DNA of 64,000 bases, from positions 261,379 through 325,378 of the forward strand of contig CAJNOP010000091.1 of NCBI GenBank assembly GCA_905250075.1, written 5' to 3'. The translations under genes and the position numbers were made by a program. The notes under the pieces are model-generated. The model was not told where the DNA came from. It ran no database searches and saw nothing but the letters and a program-made list of their open reading frames with translations. Shown piece after piece: positions 11,389-23,216 of this stretch (position 1 is its first letter; the number at the start of each line of letters is the position of its first letter). Origin of the DNA: Rotaria sp. Silwood1. Lineage: Eukaryota; Rotifera; Eurotatoria; Philodinida; Philodinidae.

Positions 11389-14300
11389 CGCAAAAAAAAA
11401 CCAGAACAAATTGCTTTTGCTGCTGCCGGCTTTGCTCTAAAATATACAAATATTGCTTTCAATAGTTTTACATATTAAATTTTAAGTTTATCGGAAGGAT
11501 GTGGATAAAGATGAAGAGAAGGTCTATATCCATAGCCGAAGTTGCGGAATGAACAACAAAGATTAACTAAGGTTGGCATGATCAACAAGAATCAAGAGCA
11601 CTGATTGAGATCTATTTCAATGAGAATTCGTCAGAAAATCCAATTCTTTATTTGCTCACAAATCAGTTTTAAATAAATCAGGTAGTCAGTGTTCTTTCGG
11701 AAATAGAAGTGTTACTGAGTGGAAAAATCTGAACTCAAAAAAACTTCTCTTTTCAAATAAATCTTTTCACAAAATTCTAGAAAGAATTTTTCCTTCGCAA
11801 AACTTTGCTTAGTAAAAGTCGTTTGAGATAAATTGTATGAGAAACTCTTACCTGGTTTATTGATGAGAATAAAATAGTCTGTCTTGTTGTGTTATCGGTA
11901 GTAGTAAAAAAGTGAATGTACAGCAAATACACATCAAGATGAAAACATTACAGATAAGACGCCGACTGTCATCAACTCGAAATAACGAATAAGAATTGAT
12001 TATGAAGGCCAAAAGTGAAATTTTTTATTTTGTCTGAAGTTTTTATTACAGACACTCTGATTAGTTTATTCAAAAGAGATTTCTTCGAAGGATGGTGTAC
12101 AGAAATGGTAAAACTTGTTAATGATTCCTAAGGAACGTTGTTAATGTTATTTTGAAAGATTGATTTAATCAAGAAGATATTTCACAGCGTTTATTGTTTC
12201 AAATATTTTTTCATTTGGGATTGATCAGAATGAGATTTCGTTTGCTTGATTATTGATCGTCATTTCAAACCTCAAATCATGTTTCACAGATTATATTTAA
12301 TGTTAAATCCAAATTTTCTCAACAATATCAAATCAAAACATGATCACCAATGATGAAAAATCTTTTTAGATGAGATAGAGAAAAATGAGAAAGAGACTAT
12401 CTTCGAATAGATGATGATTGATCACTGTCGAACGATTACTTCACTAAAAGGTAGAATGACTTCGATTTTGGTATTTCTTCACCAAACGATGTTCAGTTTC
12501 CTCCAATGAGTCGTATCAAATAGAGATTGAATTTGACCAAGAAAATCTATTGGATCAAGTACTCACATCTCCTGTGTCAAGCATTAATCAGACGATGGAT
12601 AAAATGCATTTCAAAATTTGACCATCATCAAGTTGAATGGTGAAGAGCTAAAAAAGATGTTTTCCAGTCCAAAATGTTTGAAAATCGATTAGAATCATTA
12701 CGCCAGTTTTACAGATGTTAAGAAAATCTCGGAAATATTTGTAACAAAAGTTTTTCATGAGTCTTCATGTTATTGACGTCTTTATTCAGACTCATTTATT
12801 GTAAGGACATTATTCAAATCTTCAATATCAATAACGTAGTCTCACAAGCCGATCAAATGGTTTCTTTCGTCTTCATCCTTTTCTGTACGAAGAATTTTCT
12901 CTCGAAATTCTTCATTCGAGACGAAGAAGTCATTGTGAAATTTGATCGAGGAAAACATTATCTCAAATGATCGAATGAACGACAATCTAAAATCTTTTCC
13001 AGACTTAACAAACACGCTCGTCAACAACCTTAGATCGCGTAATTATTATTATATTAGATATTATTCATATTATGATCGTACTTCTCCATATTGTTATCAA
13101 AAGAGTCGATTATCTTTCTTTTGTTTACATCAATAAAAACAAGAAACGAAAGTTCTCCCAAGGCATCTTTTTCAATTAATGCATGCGAGTTAAATTATTT
13201 AAAAAGAACGAAACATAAAAATCATTCTAATAATATTTGTTATCAAATTATACAAAAGCAACATTTTTATATAAGCTTCATTCACCAGCTATTTTAAAAG
13301 ATTAATTTATTCATGAAAAGAACTATTTATTCTTAGATTACCCCTGACTGGCATCTTTCATAATTGGTAAAAATTCATTTTATGAGAAACTTTTTGAATT
13401 CGTCTATTCATTTTCATTCCTAACTAATTTCTAAAGAAATATCAATAAAATATTTTATTAATTAAAAGATCATCTGAGATTTGCTTTGTTGAAAGAAATA
13501 TCAGAAATAGCATTCAAGAGCATAACACAAACAAAAAAATGATTACTTAACAGAATGTTTTGGTTTCACATTCTCCACACTTAATAGCAAGTTCCATATC
13601 AATCAGATTACCATCTACATATATTTTTAGATGAAACTTAAGCGTTGAATCCATATTTTCGCTGGTGACGTAGTAACTAGAGGATCGTAGGTGGTAGAGC
13701 AATGCTATACAATCTTGAAGATACTCTATCAATTATCAACAGGATACCTGTCCAGTTTCTATAGTATTTTATGCAAATTTTTTTAACAAGTTAGTAGATC
13801 GAACATTTAGAAGTATGTTGTCGTCATGTGCTCAAAATCTGTAAATTACTCTAACGTACTTGAAGCACCTAAAGGTTCTCGATGGCATACTGGTATCAGT
13901 GTATTCTGAATTCAGTACACTCACTAGGATACAATATAGCTTCAATTATGGTAATTACTGCGTTTTTCTTTCTTCTGGTAAAAGGAAGGATGATGCTCAG
14001 CCTAATCTGTCCTTAGTTATGCCTCTAATTTTCACTAACTCTTTTTTTTCATTTTCAAATATTTAAACGCTGTTAAATTCTAAACCCATTCTATAAATGG
14101 CACTCGCGCGTCTGTTATCGATTAATAAAACAATGAAGCCGGTAATTAGATGCTACTTGTAATTCATTAAAGATGCATCTAAATGGAATAAATGTAAAGG
14201 AACGAAGTTATTAGAGATCTGTATGGTTCTAGCGAAGACGCTGTTATGATGATTTCAACTAGATCGTATTTTTCTAACCATAACCATCAATAAAACAAAC

Positions 14301-16085
14301 GGTGGCGTTCAAAACCGTTATATTATAATATTTCCGTGAATTTTTTAGTTTAAACAATTTATTGTACATTAATTAAATAAAAAAAAATATCCTAATTAGC
14401 AATTATCTTATATGGCCATTTACTTTTCGTTGATTATTTTGATCAAAAGAAATGCGCGAATGACTAGCGAAAGGGGATGAGATTAGATTAAAGATACGAG
14501 TGATGTGAGTGCGAGTTAGAATGAGTGTCTTCTCTGTACCAGACACGAAATCGACACCGGTCAGATTTTGAGATCAGTTGATCCGATCATATTTGATTTA
14601 CTCAGATCTGTACCGGTAGCGGTCGTGAAAGATGCATACAAATTCGATCTCTGTCCTGTATCGTCATCCTCATTCGACAGACTAATTATCCGATTCCATA
14701 CTTACCCTCACTAGTCATATGCTCGTTTCACTTCCGATAAGAATATGGTTCATTGGAATATATTTTTTGTATGTAGTCAATGAGCAATAAATCTTATACT
14801 TGGATTGCTTCTAATTTCAAATATGAATATTTAAATAACTCCTAAAACATTCGTACCTTGATTCTGTCTACATGTACTCATTGAATTCATTTTTATTGTT
14901 AAAATAGTAACAAATATACGTATACCTATCATGAAAAGCAATGATAATTTTACAGTGGTGAAAAGAACAAGTTGTTCAGTTGAATTGAAACAACATTTCT
15001 CGACAAATATTTTGATTGATTCTTTAAAATAGAAAACAATACACGATTGTCTGTGAGTGTCTATTAGTAAATAAGATTAAAAATTTCCTATTTGTCTTCT
15101 TTCTCATTATAAAAATCAAGAAGGTATGCTTTTTAAAAAGATTGTGACATGACAGATGGAATACAAACGATTATTTTTAGTTCTTTTCCTTTTTTATTCT
15201 TCTCGTCCTTCTTCCTACTGTGACTGGTCTGCTCTATTAAATTTCTGCTATTGATAAATTATACACATGTGTTTGTCAACATCACAGTGTGTTAAAACTC
15301 TGAAAAAGACAGTTCAATCATCAAGATCGAATGACATCTTCACTTTGACTTATTCCTTTACTAATTTTTTCTTTCTTCTGGTTCGTGGAGTAGGTATGGT
15401 CTCGACTTACTGCTCTGGGAAAAAAAAATTGTCCTCACATTCCCTTAATTCATTTATTCCACTAGCAAAAACAATGATTTTCATCGTTGTTGTACCATTA
15501 CAACTTCATATAACTCATTTTTCTCATTTCATATTGAACAGTTACTTAAGAAAGAAAACTCCATCACAGAACATACGTTCATTTTACTAGATTTTCTTTT
15601 TGCTTTCTTCCATTCATTGTCAACTACTAGCTATCGATCATTGGAGAGTATAATGATCATGATCTCTATTCTCATTTTTTTTTTCTGTGAACAAATACAC
15701 GGTAAGACAGACAATAGTGTCAAAATATATTAAGTGTCTTTCTTTGTCTTCTCATCCCTTTGGAAGGAAGCTCTCAAATGGGAAATAGAAAATTTATCAT
15801 TCAAATTTGACTATTGAGCTGGCGGTGAGAGAGAGAGAGAGAGACAAAGAGAAAAAAGGCCATGATGATGATGACGGTCGTATTGTTATTGTGTATTCAC
15901 TAGACATACATCAAAGTTATTTCTCTCCTCCTTAATAGATTTTATATATGCATCGGAAAAATCAAGATGTCAACGAATAGTATTCGATAAAAAGACGATG
16001 AACGAAAGAAACACTTATATATATAGGATTGAGTATTAAAAAATAGGTTTTTTTTTTCTAGACATATGTGTCAGCAGAATACATA
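11389..16085. other. Long intergenic region, no gene recognised
   Basis: Nearly 4.7 kb without a supportable gene. Open frames are short (up to about 107 codons, at 15267-15590) and show no conserved motifs, splice continuity or coding-like composition. A segment near 14450-14740 is more GC-rich than its surroundings and could be regulatory DNA or an old insertion. A GA microsatellite lies at about 15826-15844. The last few hundred bases are the presumed upstream region of the zinc-finger gene; further 5' exons of that gene could be hidden here, but I found no additional zinc fingers. Confidence 0.5.
15826..15844. repeat. GA microsatellite
   Basis: An uninterrupted run of about nine GA units within AT-rich intergenic DNA. 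Confidence 0.85.
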
Positions 16086-19000
16086 ATGAAGACTCACGCT
16101 GTTATTAAAATTAGTCAATCAGGTATTTCTTCTCTTTCTTTTTAATGAGCATTTGATTGAGACGAACGATTAGCTTTTTGTTTTTAGTAGATTTCAATAA
16201 TCTATTTTCATCTCATAATTCTACAAAAATAAATCGACAAACAAATTCATCTATTGAGGATAATGATGAAGTAACCAAAACTACAAGTTGTGACAAAAAT
16301 AAAGTAAGTAGTAACCAAATACATGATAATAAAACACGAGACAATTATCAACGGATTTACTAATAAGACTAAGAATAAAGAGAAAAGAAAATGCCTTTTT
16401 TTTTATAGATTTCATTGAGAACAATAATGTTTATGTATTGAGAAATATTCATCATACAGGTATTGAATAAAAATTGTAATATGTCATTTATTTATTGCAA
16501 ACGTTGACACTAATGATAAAATATAAATGAGAGAGAGGGAGTTACTGTTTTTAATCTGGTGTAATACTTATTATAAAAAGTTTGTCTGCATAATATTTTA
16601 CTATAAGAAGAAAAACAATTGAGTTCTTTTCTTTAATTTAGGTTGATAATCATATAGAAAATTCTGATTCCGAATTAGAAACTCAAAATCATCATCAATA
16701 TTCTTGTTCACAATGTGGAAAATCATTTACAACATTAAGTGGTTTAAAACAACATAGGCATATTCATTCATCAATAAAACCATTTCAATGTGAAGTTTGT
16801 TTAAAATCTTATACACAATTTTCAAATCTTTGTCGACATAAACGAATGCATGTTGAGTGTCGAACAAAAGTTAAATGTAGATTTTGTGGAGAAATGTTTT
16901 CAAATAGTACAACACTAAATAAACATCGGTAAATATTTTAATATATTTCCTGACTAAGATTAAGTGTGTTAAAAACTTAGCTAAGTGAAGTTGGGGATAA
17001 AACTTTTAGGGAACCTTCGTTTAAATGAATAGCTTTGCTCGTACATAGTCTGTGAAAAGACAACTAATAGTTTTTTTCGATAGCCATCAGAATGAACTGC
17101 ATAGATGAGATAAGAATGTTCTTATAAGTACATTTCAGTTCTTATGGCACAAATTATTTGGTTGCAATAGACAAAGTTTTAAGGCATTTTTGATATTTTA
17201 TTAAGACCTTCTCATAAATCGCTCTTTACTCAAGTATATTCAAATAGCAAAAACCTTTCAGGATATGTTGAATTTGTTATGGAGAGACTAAGACAAAATT
17301 TTCAGTCCTGTAGCGTTATGATTTGGGGAGATATTCAATTAAAAAGAGTCAAAAAAATAACTTATTTGGCAACCTAAAATTCTCTGTAGGCTTTCATTCC
17401 ATAGCATTAGTTCTTTTGTGTGTGAAAGAGCATGTCAGACTCTTTTTTTATATTCTTCCTTTATAAGAGAACAGCAGGGATGAAAAGTTTATTTGAAAAA
17501 ACTCGCAAAAACTGATGCTTTAATTATCAGAGTACTTTTTTACATAATAGTAACGAATCTTAATTCAAAAAACGAGTTCTGTCATGCTGTTCATCTTGAC
17601 CTATTCTTTTAGACAGAAAAAGAAGGCCATTGGCTACAATGAAGCTTCTTCTAGGATTCTAGAATGTCCAATCAAAAGGAAAGATACAAAAATAAAAAAC
17701 GAGAAAGATTTTCCACTTTATCTGAAAAAAAAACGAGTTGCAAAGTACAAATAAAACTATTTGCAAAATAAAAATTCACTTACATTTTTATCCTCTCACT
17801 TTCTCTTCAAGTCTTTTGATGTCAACAAAATAAAACTCTTTTGTTTTAAGACATTTCTGTAGTGGCATAATATCATCATCTTCATCATTGCATCCATCAA
17901 TATTCCTCAATAAGGAACAGATCAATAATCGTTTCTGGAATTCAAATTTACCATTGTATCTTCTTCCTTATCTACCACGTTTAACTTCTACAGATTTATT
18001 TATTAATGGAAGATTATCTTCATTTTTATTTCCATTGTCATTAAATACAATTGAACAGGAGACAACAATAAATACAAATGATGATAGTATTCCACTTGAT
18101 TTAAGTGTTAAAAAATCTCCTTCATGTCGAGAACGTTCTTCATCATCATCATCAAGTTCATCTTCACTTTCATGTGAAATAATAAGTTCTCATTTACTAT
18201 TATCAAATGATCAACAAAAACAAAATACATCATTATCAAACAAAAAAAAAGATAAACAACAATTAATAACACCAATAAATCATTCGAATTTATTTCATAG
18301 TCAACATCATCATTTATCAATAGATAAATCATATTATTTCAATACTCAATTATCAAATAAATATAAATATATATGTTCTTATTGTGGAAAAGATTTTCCT
18401 CGTTCAGCAAATTTAACTCGACATTTACGAACACATACAGGCGAACAAGTAAATTATCATTCCTTTTCTATCAATATTTTTACCTATCTTAATAATCAGT
18501 ACTAACATCATTCTGAGTATTTTTAAGACATTGATCAGAGCTATCCAATGAACTCATAGAATTAAAAACCTGTTAGTGCAGTCTCTACGAGATTAAAATA
18601 TAATACACGATGTAGTGACACGTTACTATTCACAGAAAGATTGTTTTATTCTATCTATCTTGGGACACATTTATTCATCGTCCTTTTCCTTAATCCTCAA
18701 GACATTCATTAAGGAAGTAGTTCATATATTATAAAAAGACATTATTGGTATACGGTTTGTGACAGGAGAGAGGTGAGACGTTACTAAGAATATATGTCAC
18801 ATCTGTAGGAGTTCAAAGTTCTGTTCTTATACTTCAATACTCCTAATAAATCCTGTTTCAAAAAATATTCCGCTATCATTCAGCTCTCGATCTGCTGGAT
18901 AATAGAGTTTTTTATTGAGTCAATATATGTGTTCAATGCACTAGCAGCGTCTATCTTTGATAGAATTTGATATGCGAAATTCGCAGAGATGTATTCAAAA

Positions 19001-20185
19001 ACCAATTTTGGTTTCTTTCTTTTTTTAATTATAATTTCGAATAATATTTTGTTTCCATTTGCCAATAGTTTAGCATTGGAAGTAATTGAAAAAAAAACAA
19101 ATCTATTTCTTATAGATTTCGTTGCAATAGATAGAATATTGACTCTTTAGGGAAAAACTTATTCTAATTTATTTTCACATAAACAATTAATCAAGATACT
19201 ATATTTTTCTTAACAACAAATATCATGGTACTCATTGTATCCTGAAAGTTTAAATTCGATCGGATGATTCTCATTTAAGATAAAACATTTGTAAGAAACA
19301 CGATTTCTTTCCAAAATAGGCCTTTTTTTATCTATGTCATATCGTAGGAAAACTTCATCCGTTCCTGTTGAAACTTTCAGGATATAATAAGTACAATGAT
19401 ACTTGTTATTGAGGAAAATGTTAAACGAAAACTCCTTATCGGGACTTCGTCCGTAATATACTCAAAACTAGGTAAATGATCATAAATCGAGCAGAGAAGT
19501 CTACAGGCACGAAGTCGTTTAAAATACTTATATAAACTAGGAGTCCTACTTATGAACAAAATACAAGCTCAAGCATTGGGTATTAGTTGAAAATATCTCT
19601 TCACTATTTAATTCTCTTAAGGTTAAGATGATTAACTTTTTCTAATAGTTTTGAAAATTTAAAATCAAATCAGTGGATCAATATGACATTAAATGTTCAG
19701 AATAAAATGTGATCTAAACCGCTCGATATGCTCAAAAGTTCAATAATAGTTGAGTGTGATAGCTTCTTTTTATTAGAGACATGTACGTATTTCTATTATA
19801 ATTTTATTCATAGATGATACTTATTTTAAGTAAATAATCTGATAATGTAAAATGTGTAGTGAACAAAAATAGAGTTTCACTAGTATTATGGAATAAACAT
19901 GAAGAATCACTAGAAAATCAAATTTTGAGTGATGAAAATTAAATTGAGCAATGGAAACTAAAACTTCGATATGTCTTTACTTGTCGAGTAGTCAACATTT
20001 CGATAGTTTTCGAGAATTTCACATTCAATAGTTACTAAAGTGTCCGGCCTATCAGGTTCGCACCTTACTTGATTTATAAAAAAATTTTTTTCTAGCCTTA
20101 TGGTTGCAAATATTGTGAACGATCTTTTTCCATATCATCGAATCTTCAACGTCATATACGTAATATTCATAATCGTGACAGATGA
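16086..20185 (+). CDS. EVI1/PRDM16-like (MECOM family) zinc-finger transcription factor, truncated
   Basis: Inferred exons are 16086-16122, 16191-16303, 16642-16928, 17851-18448 and 20096-20185; phases agree throughout, giving about 374 residues. The two first exons are the least certain. Exon 3 encodes three C2H2 fingers matching the end of the N-terminal finger block of EVI1/PRDM16 ([36 protein letters not shown] across the splice). Exon 4 carries a PLDLS motif near residue 227, the known CtBP-corepressor docking site, a Ser run, and the finger with [18 protein letters not shown]. Exon 5 gives the next finger ([15 protein letters not shown]). These match the C-terminal finger block of the family, whose members regulate transcription in the nucleus. 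Missing are the PR/SET domain and earlier N-terminal fingers. In-frame TGA at 20183-20185 ends the protein before the third C-terminal finger, which is still legible downstream. It may be a shortened functional factor or a decaying copy. Confidence 0.8.
18588..18830 (+). repeat. Dispersed repeat family, copy B
   Basis: Lies in the 1.6-kb intron between the fourth and fifth exons of the zinc-finger gene. It shares with copy A the run around 'gattgttttattcta' and the 'aagtagttcatatatt' block. With copy C it shares the upstream 'gattaaaat...acgatgtagt' segment and, further downstream, a 'cacatctgt' block. This makes the family at least about 250 bp long. Confidence 0.65.
19203..19415. mobile_element. 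MITE-like element with long terminal inverted repeats
   Basis: The arm at about 19203-19251 pairs with the arm at about 19371-19415. The inner 14 bases (tatcctgaaagttt against aaactttcaggata) are a perfect reverse complement, and outward the match continues over more than 40 bases with a few mismatches. The interior is about 120 bases without coding capacity. This is the form of a non-autonomous DNA transposon relic. No target-site duplication was determined, and no transposase is in the window. Confidence 0.6.
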
Positions 20186-20275
20186 GTTTCATGTCATTTA
20201 TGTAATGGTAACTTTGTTCAACTAACTAATCTTAAACGTCATTCAATTCAAAATGAACATGGTTAACAATAATTT
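20186..20275 (+). pseudogene. Relic of the last zinc finger beyond the in-frame TGA
   Basis: The same frame continues after TGA 20183-20185 with a recognisable C2H2 finger (CHLCNGNF..LTNLKRH) corresponding to the final finger of EVI1/PRDM16. Its second histidine is out of register (H-x5-H rather than H-x3-H), and it ends at a TAA near 20273. The remaining C-terminal part known in animal homologues is not seen. The decayed state of this finger supports true truncation at the TGA rather than readthrough. Confidence 0.65.
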
Positions 20276-21236
20276 TAAAATTAATTTAAGCTTATATTTT
20301 ATTCTACATATTTATTATAGTCGTAATCAATGATATTGTTTTAATATTAGAAAATTTTCCACTAGAGATTTACAATGAGAAAGTAATAAATAGAATTATT
20401 TCCAGTTAAGATCAATAGCACGAATATGAATAAATTCATTTAATCGATATTCTCTCAAAGCACTTTATTTGTCATCTGTAATTATAGAAAAAGTATTTTT
20501 AAATAAAAAAAAGCATAATTAAACGAATTTCGTTTTGCTTAAAATTTGCTATCATATCCAATCAAATTACCTCAATGGTTGACACGAAAGTTTCTCCACT
20601 AAGTGTTTATTCTTTTTCTAGTCATAAGAGTAGGTATATGTTTGAACGTAGTCAGCATATTATCGAAAAGGTAATCCGACACAAATAGCTGTTAATGGCT
20701 TGAGTAGAGTCATTCCATGCCTGTTGATACTGAGATTTGCACATAGTACATTGTAAATACATGTCGAACAACGTTGTCACTCAACGATGATGGCATATAG
20801 GTATGTGGCAAATATGACCTAGTTCCACATAAACAAGTAAAAATGAAAAATGCCTGAGATTCGCAGAGATACTTTATTCATCATTAAAATGGCCACGGTT
20901 AAATTTTAGTTCTGTGATGCCTGCTTATGACATGTCAGAAATTTCACGAGTTCCGAGCGAAATAGAAGTTCTTTCATCTGCTGTAGTCTCCTTTCACAAC
21001 CGTAAATGTTTATCAAAATAAAAATTTAACTTGAACCTCAATCACTGAATTTTATAATGATCTGAAATAAACCATTATTGCTTGAATTTGATTGTGCATT
21101 CAGTTCTTTCGAAGAAATATTCTAAACGTTTTAAATTGCAAGATCACTTTATTTCATAAACTATATTGTAAACTACAAGATGGTTAATTTTTTCTTTCAT
21201 TTACAGAAAATCAATGTTCAAAATGACGAATAGTTT
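20276..21236. other. Convergent intergenic region, no gene seen
   Basis: This is the 3' side of both the zinc-finger gene (+) and the GPCR gene (-). I looked for the C-terminal exons expected for an EVI1-like protein and saw none. The composition is AT-rich without clear repeats. Confidence 0.5.
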
Positions 21237-23216
21237 TTATTTCTGTTCAATATTAATCATTGTATTTGTACGCAAAATAGTATTTATATGAATTGTAGAC
21301 TCATCAGGTTTTGGTTTTCTAAAGAAGCTTTGAAATTGTCGACGAAAACCACTATTTGAGATTAGTGATACATAAAAACTAGTTGCAAAAAATGTGTACG
21401 ACACTAAATGAATGAATTCAACGATGACTTTTTCTATCGCAAGTTGTAAAGGTGACTTTGGCCAATATTGAGTTATATTTGTGTAAATAAGTTCAGCCGC
21501 ATATGGTGTATATGTTGTTATAGCAATGATTGATTGTAATATAAGCATGAATGTAAGTCGAGAATCAATCTGTTGAAGAACTGATCGTTTTGTAACAGTT
21601 ATCGGAGCCACATTATTATCAGGAACAATGCGCCGTTGAATAACATCTCGGACACTTTTTATTAATAAATAAGCAAGTATAACCATGATTATTGGTGTAC
21701 ATATTGCTGTAAAAACAACTTCAATATAATTATCAAAATAAGCATAGAAGCCTGTCAAAGGACCACATTTTCCATTGCTAGTACTATATAGTATAAGTCG
21801 ATGACCAATAAATAATAGCCAAAAGAGTACACATGTAATACTCATGATGTAAGCTAATCTTACACGATTGCTCCATTGACGATATGCTTAAATGAGAAGA
21901 ATAAAATGTAATATCTTGTTTCTCTCAGCAATGAAAAGTATAAGTTAATTATTTTCATTAATTAGTAGAAGAAATGATTCAAACACAAGCCTATTTATAA
22001 ATTTATAGCTAGAAGAACAAAGATTACTTTTCTGTAAGGTTCTATTCTGAGAAAAGCAGGCAAGAGAAAGCTCAACTACTTTACATTCACTGAAAAAGAA
22101 AATATGAAATATTTAACAAATATTCCGCGTCTAAAAATATGAATAAGTCATGAGTTTCGGTAATATACGTTATTTTAAAAGTGTTTTCCAAGGAAGGTGA
22201 CTGACTTCTTATAAGGGGTGCATACAAGCAGAAAAATAATTTTTTGTTTAGCGAAACAGTTTTTATGTAGACCCCTTCTAAGTATTTTATGTCAATAGGG
22301 GTGCATTCCTAGGTGTGAAATGTTGATAATCATGTAACAAATAACGTTATCTAGTATCATCTGTCGTGCTTAAGCTATACAAAAATGTTTATTCAATGCT
22401 GATGCAAGTAAAAAGACAGTCTTTCCAAAATGAAAAAAAATCATGGAAATTTTTCGAGAAACGCCATATTAGAGTCAAATTTCTTCTGAGAGTGTATTAA
22501 AATTTAATCTTTGTCAAAAAGTCATATATGCAGTAGATACCAAAATTATTGAACAAGTTTTACTTTCAATTTATTTTCTACTGCTGTAAGCGCTGGAGAG
22601 AATCCAGAGAGGTAATAATTGGTAATTACAAAATGACGAGAAAAAACTACACAAGTCTCATGTATATCAGCTTCTATAATTTAATCGATTGTCTTCATGA
22701 ATCATTACCAATGTCTAGTTTTACTATTCAGATTTTTAAATTTAATATGAAATGTTTTAGAGGAAAATGATCTAATATCCAATTAATTAACATTTATTTT
22801 CTAGACTTACTATTCGAACGTTGTGCAGATAAAAGTCGATCAATTGTTGCAAATGAAAATAAATTAAATGAAACTTGATGACTCCAGACAGAAACAAATT
22901 GTCGAAGTTTGCAGAGAACATCATAACGTGTAGTTATTGGAATTTGAAATCCTTTTTGAAGTACTCTTGTAAGTAATAGAAAATCAAAGTAAATAAAATC
23001 CGACATTGCTTCTGATAATAAATAAATTGAATAAGCTCGTTTGCGAAATGTTCGAGAACTAAATACAATCATATTTCCAATAGAACCAAGATTACCTGCT
23101 ACCCAAATAAATAAACCAAGCCACATATTCAATTGATAAGGTGCAGCTAAAAGAGCACTACTAACACTGCTTGATGTAGTATTCATCGTTGATAGATGGA
23201 TTAGAAACAGATACAC
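21237..23216 (-). CDS. Rhodopsin-like orphan G-protein-coupled receptor
   Basis: Two exons on the minus strand, 23216-22811 and 21886-21237, are joined by a 924-bp intron with GTAAGT and a TTTAAG acceptor; the frame is continuous (A|CA codon). From the first ATG the product is 351 residues; the ATG at 23186-23184 is an equally good start. Seven hydrophobic segments are visible. The first exon holds TM1 (ending GNMIVF, with the conserved Asn), TM2 and TM3, closing with TIDRLLSAQR, so the usual DRY is DRL here. The second holds TM4 to TM7, ending in a short basic and acidic tail. The TM7 sequence (TSFYVSLISNSGFRRQF) replaces the canonical NPxxY. This fits the large class of rotifer orphan or chemoreceptor-like receptors in the plasma membrane. 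The ligand is unknown. Confidence 0.88.

Noticed and set aside
15267-15590. A 107-codon frame left of the zinc-finger gene
   Set aside because: It has no conserved motif, an erratic hydrophobic composition and no splice continuity with the gene; a frame of this length can arise by chance.
22213-22306. A direct repeat aggggtgcat, two copies 84 bases apart
   Set aside because: Ten bases only, with no larger repeated unit around it; too weak to call an element, though it lies in the GPCR intron.
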